64,000 bases of DNA, from NCBI GenBank assembly GCA_900074885.1, contig FJUW01000007.1:2003609-2067608 (forward strand), read 5' to 3'. Numbering within the stretch: the first letter of the stretch is position 1; each line of letters starts with the position of its first letter. Origin of the DNA: Rhynchosporium graminicola (lineage: Eukaryota; Ascomycota; Leotiomycetes; Helotiales; Ploettnerulaceae). Of the stretch, positions 12,311 through 23,873 are shown piece by piece. The position numbers and the translations under genes were made by a program. The notes beneath the pieces were generated by a model that saw nothing but the letters and a program-made list of their open reading frames with translations, was not told the DNA's origin and ran no database searches.

Positions 12311-15300
12311 CTTGCTGTTTCTCGTCCTCGTTGTAGCAAGTGCTAGTATGAGGCGCAAAAACAGTGATTCGAGGGTCGAATTATTTGAGAGGAACGTGAG
12401 GTTGAGCAGGTATCTAGGTAAGGAAGAATCGAAATAAACTGGAGAAGTGGGGTGCCGAGGGAAGGGAGAGCTGAAACTCTGTGCTACGGGTGCTGACGTG
12501 CCCCTGCGTTCAGGGTTACTTACACTGATGCGCAGGGAAACTTTGGCTGGTAAATAGGGAGCTTGGGTTTCCAAATGCACCGTGCCACCATTTCTCAAGT
12601 TTAACAGGTCTAAAGACACATGAATTTAGGTTATCAGATTCATCAGTCCGGACTTGATGTGTCATTTTGCTCCATCGCATTACAGAAGTCAAAGACCCAA
12701 ACATTCCGAGAGTTGAGGCCTTGACTATGATGCGGAGATCCCATTCCACTCAAATTGATAAAGTCAAAGATATCGCTCTGTTTTCTTCTTTTACAGGCTC
12801 TATTGTCATTTCAGATAAATATAATGATCTCACATCCTGCCATGAGGCTGCTCTACGCGTTATAAGCTACCAACAGTTCTGGTAATTGAAAGAGCGGATC
12901 CCGGTCCATCATATGAGGCTCCTTCAATCCGTACTCGGAGAAAAAATCAAGCACAATATCGACTCAGAATTGTGGGACAAGTTTAGGATTCTGATGTATA
13001 CCTCGAGTGATCTACTGTAGCTTTTTCGTGTATTTGAAGTTTAATCTTATGTAGGTCTCGTGCTATTTTGGCACCTTGAAACGGAGACAGGACTGCCAGA
13101 ATAGGAGTTATGCACAAAACACTTCAAGCTTTGCTTGAGACGAATGCGCGACATCTTTCCGGCCTCCTAGGCACTCGAAGTCTGACGCACTGTAATCCAG
13201 AAGAATAATTTGGTTGAACTCTGCATTACATAAGAGTAAGGAAGAAAACCGACTGCGAAGGGCGCGCTCATAGGGAAAACATTTCGGATACAGGGCACCT
13301 GTGAAGTCTGCTTAAATGCGAAAATTGTAATCTAACGGGATAAGAATGCTTCTTTCGTTGAGGAGCGCCACTGACTTCGTGTTAAATCCCTGTAACTTCG
13401 TAAAGCACTTCACAACCCACAGTAGTTGTATCACTACCTGCTCAGGGAGGGCTCGCTTAAGACCAACCCTGCAACAACAACGGTGTCTGGGTGTGTAAGT
13501 TCTCATCACAATATCTTTAGAGAAGTTTACAATGGATTCTTGAAATTTTGGTGTTACAAAAAATTGGAAATATACTTCAGGAACTATGAAATGCGATCCA
13601 TCTTCCCCCAAAAAGCGAGAGCAATGAAGGTGAATATCATAGGAGTTTGAAAGCTCTAGTTAATAATCGCCACTTCCAATAAAACAGCCTGATAAACCAT
13701 TCTTTTCGCTCCGAGAGTTGAAAACAATTAGTTACTATTTCTTGTTAGAGTTCATAAGACTGCCAAAATATGAAGGACTCGTCAATCATGGCTTGCCTTG
13801 GTAATACTCTTGCCTGACCAGTATTGGCACAGCGGAATGCAAAGACAACGTCGTGGCAGGAGCCTATACCAATACTCTTGTGTCTCACGAAATATGCTTC
13901 ATCGAGGAGTAGAGAAATAGAATCATCTTGTCGAAATCGATGAGACTGCACCACAGCGGAGGGTTCAGATTCACACAAAATCGAGCATTGCGTCACAACA
14001 ACCCGCCTCATGTGCAGAAGTGTGTATTATACCTAAGCGAAGCAGTTCAGGTAGCCAGAAATGAGTCCAAAGTCTGACAAAAAGTGACAAAATATACAAT
14101 TTTTTTTGGCTTCAAGTCATACTTCCAAGGAGGGATTTTTCTGCACATGGATTTCGTCTGTTGAGTTCTACAGTCGTTCGCGTGAAAACCTCGAATGTAT
14201 GGTTGTTTTAATCACATGAAGCTGGGGAGGAAAATTGCAGTCTTCGGGAATTTGTAAGTGTCTTACCTAGAGCTCCGTGATTGCTAAAATATTGGACAGA
14301 CAATATATCGTTATTTTCGTCGCCGACATCATGTCTTGAGTAAGAAAGAAGAAGCATGAGAAAGCATGAAAACCTGAGGAGGATGAAAAGAGAAAGACGA
14401 AGGGATGTGTGTGTCTTTGTCCACTAGGGCTTGGACTATATTAGCTAGTGTTTCGTTGGATGCCGATGACTATACTTCTACATCGGCTTTAGAGTGGAAG
14501 TATGCAAGTGTGCTCTGAACGGACGAAAAGTTTCTAACTGATATTATAGATAGATCAATAAGCTGTCGGGCCTGCAAAAGGAGTAGTTCTGATAATAAGT
14601 GCTCTTATAATGTACGGGCATATTTATGAGAGAAGCTATGAAGCAGCCCAAGTTAGCCTACAAGTAATAGCTTCTGGTAAAACATGCTATTTCTCACCTT
14701 CATATGTTCGACAAGTTTGTTCAAACTCAGTTATCCATTCAAGATATTCCCGGATAAGGTAGCCTTGAAAAGAAATATCGTTGAATTACGTCAATAGCTT
14801 CAGCGAATAAGATTGTTCCTTTGTAGATCTTGGACGAGCTATGAAGTGAGTATCTCTCATAGGAGAATTATTGGAGACTTGCAACTTTTCAAGGCCATAC
14901 CTCAGAAAAATGGTCCCTTCTTCTGACATTCCGACGTTTGCACTCTGGGCTTTTTTCTAGCCATACTTATCAACAATCAAGTGTAAAAATATGAATCCCT
15001 CGGAGCCTTGTAATGCTTGATTCCACTTCATTCAGATGAAAACTCGACGGAAGTATAGTAAGTCGTTCAAATACCAATTCTACAACAGTAAGAGACCGTC
15101 GCGACGTTCGAGTTCATCACGCTTGGATTTGTTCGAAACCTCGCGAAACCTTTGAGGATTATCCAAACATTTAGAACACGATGAGGCAACATGAAAGACT
15201 GTTCTTACGTGACAGTAAAAGTGACTGCCAAGTGTTACTCCACGGCGTGGTTGAGATCTGGGGACAGGATGTCGGGTCTCCCGCGAAGGTGGGGGGGATT

Positions 15301-15477
15301 TGGGGACGTATCGCCACTCTCACTTCACAGCACTATTTCCGGTAAGGAAATTCTACATTCAAGAAGCAAGCGTTCGTTGCATCTAGAATCATCGACATAA
15401 ACAAATGTTCTGTGTAGATCCATGAGTCGGGATTGTTTCGTCGACTCTCCTCCCTTCTATTGTCTTGGTTTTTCATC
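12311..15477. other. Gene-poor 3.2-kb stretch
   Basis: No intact gene is supported. Open frames are short and on both strands, and base composition is moderately A+T-rich compared with the flanking genes. Near 14560-14615 a plus-strand frame reads S-C-R-A-C-K-R followed by a third Cys, which weakly recalls a Zn2Cys6 motif but runs into stops. The right end (about 15100-15477) would be the promoter of the decayed flavoprotein gene that follows. Confidence 0.4.
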
Positions 15478-17086
15478 ATGACATCGGCCACATCATCGAT
15501 TGATTGTGATGTCCTTATCGTCGGTGGAGGAAATGCGGGTTTCTGTGCCGCCGTCTCTGCATCTTAGTCTGGGGTCCAAGACGTTCTCCTCATAGATACA
15601 TGTCCCGAAGAATGGGCAGGGGGCAACTCATACTTCACCGCTGGAGCGATGCGTACAGCGCATTCGGGTCTTAGAGACATTTATTTTACCACTAGTCAAC
15701 AACGTTGATGGCGAGACAGCGAAGCTTATTGATCTGGAACCATATATGCAAGGTGATTTCTTGGCTGATATGGAGAGGATCACCCACGGGAAGTATGACC
15801 GGGAACTTGGAAGAACGTTGGTGGAAGAGTCAACCAGTGCTATTCAATGGCTAGCTTCAAATGGTGTTCGCTTCCAACTATCCTTCAATCGGCAAGCTTA
15901 TAAAGTTAACGGTCGATACAAGTTTTGGGGCGGTCTTTGCTTGAAGACTGAAGATGGTGGTCGTGGTCATGTTCAAGATCATCAAAAGGCTGCTGCCAAA
16001 CACGGCGTCAAAGTTCTGCACCAAACGGGAGCGAAAAAGATCAACTTGGATCCAGAGACAGGGGCTTTCAAATCTCTTCTCGTAGATAGGCAAGGCAAGA
16101 AACTCACGATTAATGCGACATCAGTCGTTCTTGCTGCTGGCGGATTCGAGTCGAGTCCTCGAATGAGGGCTACATATCTGGGGCCTTGGTGGGATCTCGC
16201 TCATGTACGTGGTACACCTTACAATACTGGGGAGTGCTTGGAGATCGCCATGCGGGATGTTACAGCTAAGCAAGCTGGCCAATGGTCTGGTTGCCACTCG
16301 GTAGCATGGGACGCCAACTCTCCACAGAAATCAGGCAACCGTGAGATCTCGAACGAATATACAAAGTCTGGATACTCGTTTGGGGTTACGATCAACATCC
16401 AAGGAAACAGGTTTTTTGACGAGGGCAGTGACATCAGGAATTACACATATGCCAAGTTCGGAAGAGCAATTCTGGCTCAACCACAAGGTGTTGCTTTCCA
16501 AGTGTGGGATTCTCAGACTGTCGGCTGGCTACGAGATGAGAAGTATAGAGATGAGATCGTTGAGAAGATCCATGGCATTTCGATCGAGGAGCTGGCGCAG
16601 AAGTGTGCCAACAAGGGACTGGAGAACCCCACTGCCTTTGTCCAGACCCTGAATTCATACAATGAAGCTGTTTACAACCATAGAGCAGAGAACAATAGCG
16701 AGCTCAAGTGGGACCCGGCAGTAAAAGATGGACTCAGCACTCAATCTTCAAAAACTCAATTATCAGTACCTAAATCTAACTGGGCATTACCCATAGACCA
16801 AGGACCCTTCATGGCGATCAAGGTGAGCTGTGGTGTTACTTTCACATTCGGAGGTCTAGCAGTCGATCCTCAAACATCGGGAGTTGTCTCAAGTCTTACG
16901 GGGAAAGTAGTGCCGGGTGTTTTCTGTGCTGGAGAGATGCTTGGTGGCTTGTTCTATGAGAATTACCCTGGTGGAAGTGGGCTGACTTCTGGAGCGGTTT
17001 TTGGTAGGCAAGCTGGGATTCAAGCCGCAGCTATGGCTAGAAAGAGTATCAGACCATCTCCCGACGGAGTAGCGTCGCGCCTGTAA
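15478..17086 (+). pseudogene. Decayed FAD-dependent oxidoreductase (tricarballylate dehydrogenase-like)
   Basis: The gene starts at the ATG at 15478 with 'CDVLIVGGGNAGFCAAV', a GxGxxG FAD-binding motif. An in-frame TAG follows at 15565-15567, directly before 'SGVQDVLLID'. The frame continues through 'EEWAGGNSYFTAGAMRTAHSG'-like sequence, then must shift by one base near 15680-15690 in a T run. The second frame is open from there to 17086 (over 440 codons) with 'GGLCLKTEDGG', 'VLAAGGFESS', 'TINIQGNRFFDEG', 'GGLAVDP' and 'NYPGGSGLTSGAVFG'. This matches the FAD_binding_2 family (fumarate reductase, ketosteroid dehydrogenase and TcuA-type flavoproteins). Without the lesions it would be about 530 aa with no intron. 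The long open downstream frame suggests recent inactivation. A stop plus a frameshift together make a sequencing artefact less likely than for the aldo/keto reductase. Confidence 0.85.
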
Positions 17087-17986
17087 ATGGATCTCATTAT
17101 CCATCAGCATAATTGGCATCGGCGATTGTAAAACAGCTTCTCTTCGTCTTTTCTCACTAAGTTGGTGAGACATGGGAATGTATGTCCTGACTTCTCGCAC
17201 TCTGCCATCTAGGAGTCAACAAGTCAGCAATGTGGCAGATAAGAGCGTATAGCGTATGAACCACAGAATCTACAGTCATTATGCGCTAATTGTAGTGTCT
17301 TCTTGGACTGGAAATCGCTTTGTAACAGACAATGATGAGCCCCACATGTTGGTATTCGATGTGAACCCACAAGTCCAAAATACGAGAGATCACATCTGCG
17401 ACATGCAATAAAACAAGAGAAAAAGCGCCCCGAATCGCATGAGCGGATCTCAAAATCTTCTCCAAGCAACTCATCGCTTGGACCGGAAATTGCTCGGTAG
17501 TGGAGAATCGAAAAAGCCTCATATGTTGTTTTAAATTGTGATAGGTCACATCTGTGACGTGCAACAAAAAGCTGAACTTGTTCGACCAAGTGGAGATTTC
17601 CTAACCGCTTGAATGGAATCTGCTTAGTGACGCGGAATGATGAAGTCTCATTATGTTGCTTTGAGTCAGGTCTTACAACTCAAATATGAGATGTCAGATC
17701 TGCGACTTGCAACAAAAGAGAAAATATATATAGTTCGAGTTCATCTCGTTTCCTTACCTGACCAAAATTACATACTCTGGATCTGGTGGAGGATCGTGTT
17801 GGAGATGGAAACGGGCAACAGTATACATTTATTCATATGCATTCATACATATATTTTCATTCACATACATTCATTCACATACATTTGTTCACATACATAC
17901 AATCATATACACATGACTAAGTCCGCTATGAATTATTGCTAGAAGTACAATCAGTTATAGTCAACATGCAACACCCCACCGGCAAC
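17087..17986. other. Intergenic region with repeats between the flavoprotein relic and the glutaminyl cyclase
   Basis: This 900-bp region lies between two convergent genes. It contains a three-copy degenerate repeat (17302-17720, listed separately) and an ATTCACATACAT-type simple repeat at about 17818-17912. No gene is visible. Confidence 0.5.
17302..17720. repeat. Three degenerate direct repeats of about 115-170 bp
   Basis: Three units start at about 17302, 17475 and 17605. Each begins with a TTGGA(C/A)(T/C)GGAA-like block, continues with AATGATGA..C..CAYATGTTG..TTT, and ends in a well conserved block: ATCTGCGACATGCAA, ATCTGTGACGTGCAA and ATCTGCGACTTGCAA, each followed by an A-rich run. Spacers between units differ, so this is not a simple minisatellite. 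No known element was recognised. Confidence 0.7.
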
Positions 17987-19163
17987 TCACAGCTCAGATT
18001 TCCTCTTCTCCTTGATATGCTGAGGCGCCGCCTTAGCCGGTGGAAAATGACCTTCCAAATCCATCCACTCGCCTACAAACGCCGTAACTATCCTCGTCCA
18101 ATCTTCCACAGTTGGCATATCGAGATGCTCTGCATCATCAGCCATTGTATGCCATACACTTGGGAATGGCGTAGGTATTATGTGTAAGACTTCAACACCA
18201 CGAGCCATGAATGGAATATGGTCGTCTTGTACTCCCCAGGCCCCGTTGAATTGGTCGGGAGATTTATCGGACTCGGGGAGAAACGGTTTGCCAGAGGTGG
18301 ATTGCTGAATTTTGAGACCGCGGATTCGAGACTCGATCTTAGCGAGGCTTTGGTATGCCCAGTGTGTGGTTTTGAAATATGATGGGACATTTGGATTCGA
18401 AGCACCAAGTAGATCGAGCAGAAGGAATAATGTGATGCTGCTTAAGCTAGAACGATATGTTGACATTGCAGCATGCGGAGTAGCTTCCCATTCCTCTGCC
18501 AGAGATCTGAAAAGTTAGCAGAAAACCTGAATACAGGACATGATGTCCGTACCTTGCTCCATAAAGAGAGTCTTCGTCTGTCCAACTAACAAATGCCTCT
18601 TCTCCATCGAGGAGTAAAATTTGTACACCTTTCTCTTCCTCCAATCCATTCGTACCGTCCGCCTTCATAGCATCCCATTTCCTGGTCAAAGCCTCATCCA
18701 CACTGCGTGCGGCATGCATGATCATTGCGCATGGAGCAGCACTATCCGTCGCGCCAATAAAGCCAGTTGGAGTCAATTTCGAATCGAAATGCGCAACTAA
18801 TGCCAGTCTCCCAACATCTCCAGGCTTCGTCCATGGCGGATCTCTCGTAATAACAATATTCGTGAAGGGCACTTGTTTCTTCCCTGTAGCAGGAGTTGTG
18901 GATGTTGAGTTCTGGAATTCGATAGTCCAGTTTGGTAGATTCGTAGTGAACCAATTGACGAAATGCTGCTGTACGGCTAAATTTCCTGGAGTCCCCGGGA
19001 CTCGAGGGACCAAGATGGGCGCCAATATTGAGCCTTTCTTTATATCGAAGTCTGCGCCTGCTGCTGGAATGTTGCGGAGTGTTTCGTCAGATAAAGGAGT
19101 GTATGCTATGACTCCCAGAAAAGAGCATAGCAAAAGCAGTATTCGAGACAAGGGCAAATCCAT
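17987..19163 (-). CDS. Secreted glutaminyl-peptide cyclotransferase (M28-type fold)
   Basis: This enzyme cyclises N-terminal Gln/Glu to pyroglutamate. Two exons fit: 19163-18553 and 18506-17987, with intron GTACGG..CAG, giving 376 aa, close to the usual length (about 360-400). Residues 1-20 are a hydrophobic signal peptide, so secretory routing is expected. Expected zinc ligands and acid/base residues are all present: Asp140 in 'GATDSAAP', Glu188/Glu189 in 'DGEEAF', Asp235 in 'LLLDLLGASNPN' and His323 in 'SVWHTMADD'. The 'DSAAP' wording and 'LLDLLGA' favour glutaminyl cyclase over aminopeptidases of the same fold. It is the only clearly intact gene in the 12.3-26 kb accessory stretch and is convergent with the decayed flavoprotein gene. 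Confidence 0.9.
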
Positions 19164-22100
19164 ATTCTTATCGTGATAGGCGAATACCTAGTATCCTAAC
19201 AACTATTTCGCCGCAAAATCATGACTTCGTGTTGTCACACAATTGCAGGACAATAAGATGAGACATACACATCTGTCTTCGCAGTTAGCCGCAAAAAGGA
19301 ATCGCCTGCCGGGAACGCGCCAAACGCGATTAGCCTTCAAGCCGCATGATCAGCCACCTCAGCTAGCCCCACAAATCTGTTTCAGGCCCTACCTAGGTAT
19401 TTTCAAAAACCTCTGTAAGCTGAATGCGTACATAGGAAGATGGAGCCACGTTAGATAATCGTCGGTTACACCAGCCATCTGTTTAATAGAATTTCTATTT
19501 TTTGCCACGATGAAAAACTTGATGTTTCTTGACGCGGTTCCAGAAACAGCCATCGTGCCCCAAAAAGTTGATAGATGCTTCGAGGGCCTAAATCCAGCAA
19601 GCAACACTCGGTGTAGCGAGGATTTCAGACATCTCTACTCAGACATCTCTACCCACTCATCTTTCTCAAGTACCGCCGCAACACACCCATGGAGGTCTTT
19701 GTAGTAGGGCTGAATAGACGCGCGCGTGGCTCGACGAATCAACATTCCGTGTGCTTTGTCAACTCGGCCTCATCGGGGCCGCCTTGTTGCGCACGGCACA
19801 TACTCTTCTTCATCAGATCAACAGTGTATGAGCGATGGGCATCAACATCGGGCTCAATTGCCTCCGGTCAGCTCAAGTGAGCAAGAGGCGCATCGCCGGC
19901 TTTAGTACCAGCAAAGAGAGAAATCATTCAACAGCAGTGCTGCACGCTAGCAACTGAGGAAAGACGGCGATACTTGAAGCTCAACTCGAGATTGCCATCC
20001 GGAAAGCCTATGTGTCGACTCTCCTCTCGCCTGAAGTCGCAAGCTGCAAGCGAGAATCGAAGTTTACATTGCAGTGGTAGAAACGAGAAGCTCCAGGCGG
20101 TGATGGCTGGATATGAGTTGTGGGCAGGATGGATCTGTGATCTAGATGTACGTAGGAGAAACTTAAAGAATTCGAGGAGGTGCGGGTGGTTTGAGAGAAC
20201 TTGGAAAGGGTGAAAGTGGGCACGACAAGCTCCATGTTGGGTTCGATCCAGAAGGGTAAGAGGAGCAGGCATCTCCGCCGACAGTATCCAGCAGATTGTT
20301 GACCTTAAATACCATGATATCAACAAAGAGATCTCAATTACATCGTGATACAGTGTTGCTGTAGTTACAGTAAAAGGCATGAACACCGTGTCATGGAGTT
20401 AAGAAGTGTCCGCCTTGCTTTCTGAGAAGACGTACTGGGACCACATCCTGACCGGGGGGCGAGTATATTTTGATCCCAAATGCGTGGAAAGCTGAGGGAC
20501 ACGGCACTCTGCTTTTATACGAAAAACAGGGATCTGATGTTCAGATGTTTGCATCTTGCAGAGATTGAGTCTTCTTGAGTAGATAGGACCACGCGTAATG
20601 ATGATTGTTCTAAGACTTGAAGTTTGCATCTAGCTATATATACGTCTACCCGTTCCCTCCCTTCTTTCAGCCACGATCCACAGAGCTAGACCGGTCGGCT
20701 GTCCAGGTCCTGACCAGGTAACGCCTTAACTCAACTGACCGTGCGACCTTACCAGATGCCGATTTCGACCGTACAGGAATGCCACGAAGAAAATACGAAG
20801 GGAGGAGGTGATAGTAGGAAGAGTGCCATAGGGAACAGCAGGTAGGGAAATAAAGATCGCCTCAACCTATAATTCACCAGTCAATCGCGTCAAACAAAGC
20901 GGCAAGATCACAGGTTATAGGCACAGCGAGGGACTTGTACGATTTGAAAGTTATCATGGATCTTTCCTCATTTGCGCCTCCGAGTCTGAACCCAAACGGT
21001 CCCAACTATACGATGTAATTTCGTCATATGCCAATTACAGACCCTGCCGACCCTGTAGAATTCATGTATCACGACCTTGCAGAAGGAGTGCCCTTAAAGT
21101 AGTAAGTCCATATCGGAATTATAAAAAAAGAAGACGCTCCTTTTCTCACCAGCCTTGCATCCCGCGCCACGTCCCGAGAGGAGTGGTAGAAGATAACATG
21201 GTTGCCTCCGTTTCTTATATGCTAGCAGCCTAGATATGACCTCGAAATGGCGAATTAGACCTGTGTCTACGCATCGTGGGATCGCTTGCCCCCAAAACCC
21301 ACTCGGGAGACGTCATGAGGATTTGGCAAGTGTATTGATGCCTTCTCAAATGATGCATCTCTAGAAGCTGCTCTCTTCATGGCATCACGTTCCCCTGATC
21401 TTGTCTCCGGAGATTCGCAAGAAACGTTATCGCGCATACTAGCCTCAAACGCACGAAGTCCAGTAAGAGTGAAAGCAATGCAATGCGCTCACCGCCAATA
21501 GATTGGCCGAGCGAGACGAGGATTTCCGTACAAATCCCCACTGCACAACACCCCAAAGGCGCCAGCATAGATCCAAAAGAAAGTCAAAAAAGTCCCAAAA
21601 AGGATAGATACATCTCACCTGTCCAGTTTTCCACCGACCGAGCAAGCTCGTGTTTATTTTCCGCCTTCGATTTTTCACCGAGCTACAGGAACCGATAATG
21701 TAGGGCCAACTGCTACTCCCTTTCGGGTCCTGTTAGCTCAGGAAGCCTACAAACGGTATGACGCATAAGGCGCTGGCTGATCTTATGAAGAAATGTGAAG
21801 TATTTTTCAAGCCATCGTTATTCTCAGGTTGCTTGCAATATGTACCAGCCGCACCGAAATCGCAAGTAGTCTGTCTAGGTTCGACCGAAAAACAAGAAGG
21901 GCAACTCAACACCGCCACGCGAAGCGCCTGCTATTGTACCAGCCTGAAACATCCTAGCCTTGATTTCAATTATTGTAAACGAATGGAAATGAGAACGCGA
22001 AGAAAAGGACTGACAGAATAAGTTGTGGAGTCTGGCTGCAATACAAAGCTCAAACGCTTCGTTCAAGCCTCCTAGCCGGTGCATTCGCGAACAGCAAAAG

Positions 22101-22647
22101 CAGGATTAGATTACTACTTCCTCTGTTGGCGGAGATGGAGCTGGCTGGGAGCATCACAAGCGGTGCAAGAGGCAAGGCAAGGCAGTCAGTCTAACGCATG
22201 TCCTTGATGCTAGGAAACCAGACCTCACAACTCACGGGACAATGACATTATGACATAACATGATGCCCACACAAGCCGCCAAAATGTACCCAATGCCAAG
22301 CAAGGTACAATTGATTGACATTGAGGAATCGAACAAGATTCAGACAAGGTAGATTTCTGACCCTTTTAGATTAATACAACACACGCCAAAAAAGCTTTGA
22401 TAATTGCATGCTTACCGCCGGAATTTTTGCAAACGAGTTATCATTTATCAAAATAAATGAGTTGACGATACAGCTTCCACGGCGAAAAGTGAGGAGTATC
22501 CGATTGGTTTCATTATCGCTCGAGAGGTGTCCTTTAGCTCCCAGCCGACCCTGCCCCACCCCTGAAGAGAAAATTATACTAAAATAAATGCGCGTAAAAT
22601 CGAGATACAATATAGTACCTCATTATTCTCGAGGATATAACATCAGA
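19164..22647. other. Gene-poor 3.5-kb stretch
   Basis: No intact gene is supported. A plus-strand frame from the ATG at about 20956 begins 'MDLSSFAPPSLNPNGPN' but hits stops within 25 codons and again near 21100. Further right (about 21300-21480) protein-like wording reappears in a frame broken by stops. This suggests, but does not prove, a badly decayed gene of unknown family. Several short frames around 19900-20400 are shadows on the two strands. Confidence 0.35.
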
Positions 22648-22740
22648 GGACGGATGGCCGAGCTGGTTATGGCGCCAGGTTAAGGTTTATCTTAACAACA
22701 ATCTCCTGGTCACGAAAGTGGCGTGGGTTCGGTACGGTTC
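22648..22740 (+). pseudogene. tRNA-Leu(AAG)-like relic with intron, 3' part lost
   Basis: From 22648 the sequence reads like a nuclear tRNA-Leu. An acceptor-like 7-mer is followed by the A-box TGGCCGAGCTGG (22655-22666), then an anticodon stem CCAGG (22675-22679) pairing with CCTGG (22705-22709). The anticodon AAG is at 22682-22684, with an 18-nt intron after position 37 (22686-22703) whose CTTAA can pair with the anticodon loop. A short type-II variable arm CAC/GTG follows, then GTGGGTTCG. After that the T-stem 3' side, B-box end and acceptor 3' strand are not recognisable. This is a truncated tRNA gene or a tRNA-derived element head. I recorded it as a pseudogene because no cloverleaf can close. 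Confidence 0.65.
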
Positions 22741-23873
22741 ACCTGAAAACTATCGACCTGCGCGGTTGCTAATTCGTAAACAGAGTCCCACTCCGTTCAC
22801 ACGAGATGCCTTTTTGTTTTCTCTGTTTGAAAGCTGATGGGCTCCGTCCGGATTGCAGTAATATCTGTGAAACCTAACTTTCAGATCATCTCGATAGTAT
22901 GTGTAGAAACATACTTTTTTGAAGAAATGTGCTATTGCAGAAAACACAATCCCCCCCCTCGGTGGGCGGTGGCCAAGCTGGTGCCACTTCGCTCGTCTAT
23001 TAGTCCTCTTCTGCATCAGCCGGCGCATTGTTGTCCCAGAAGTAGTATGGTTAGCTACCACCCCTCAGATCATGAAATCTAGTTACACACAATGAAGAGA
23101 AGGTGCCCGCCGGGTTTATCATGACTATGGGAACCGCTCAATCGTAACTTCTGCCCTCAAAATTGACAATCGTGATGTTAAAATTGACGAGATTTTGGCA
23201 ATGCCAGCATATCGTATTCCGGTCGCTTTAGTCAAACTGTGTAATCACCATGCCCCCGAAATGATAAGCCACTTTACTGTTCCGAGCTATCACAAGTATT
23301 TCGATATATCGTATTCCGGTGTGTTATTTGCTCCCAAAATCTGACGATATTATACCCATCACAATCACGGCACAATGCACCAATACGCATCGGTCAACTA
23401 CACTTTCGGAGTCAAACAAGCCACAATATGGATTGCCTCGTATATCCGAAAGAGTATGGCGGACTCGTGGCAGCTCTCACTCAATATACATCCAGCAGGA
23501 GAAAGTCTTCTCGGTCTCGCAAAGTGGACTGAATGCCGCTAGGTCTAACGGGCGGCTGAAGTGCAAAATTCGTTGCACGAGATGTCTACCTACACCAAGG
23601 TCAACGACGTATTCTGTCAATATTCAAAAGGACATTGCATCGTCACTTCTTGTCCATTCAACGATTTCAAGAACACACATTTCACTTCCGACAGATCCGG
23701 CGGAATAACGCAATTGGCCTCGTTCTCTAGTCCCATCTCGCCAATGCATCCAAATCTTTTCATTCAATCATCTGCGTAGCTCAGTCATCTTGATTCTTCT
23801 TCCACAACCCGTCTATCCTGGAAGATAAATCTTGGATACTCTCCCTGTTTCGCCATCGAACTCGTCTTTCTCC
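22741..23873. other. Intergenic region before the HET relic
   Basis: No gene is visible. A 15-bp word, ATATCGTATTCCGGT, occurs twice (23209-23223 and 23306-23320). The right end is the presumed promoter of the HET-domain relic. Confidence 0.4.

Noticed and set aside
12311..12619. N-terminal extension of the DUF3074 protein
   Set aside because: The open frame continues upstream but the residues are unordered, and the Met at 12310 begins the family-like sequence.
20231..20245. GGGTTCGATCC, a perfect tRNA B-box-like word
   Set aside because: No A-box, anticodon stem or acceptor pairing can be placed upstream.
19928..20386. 152-codon minus-strand frame
   Set aside because: No domain, an overlapping frame on the plus strand of similar length, and no splice-compatible neighbours.
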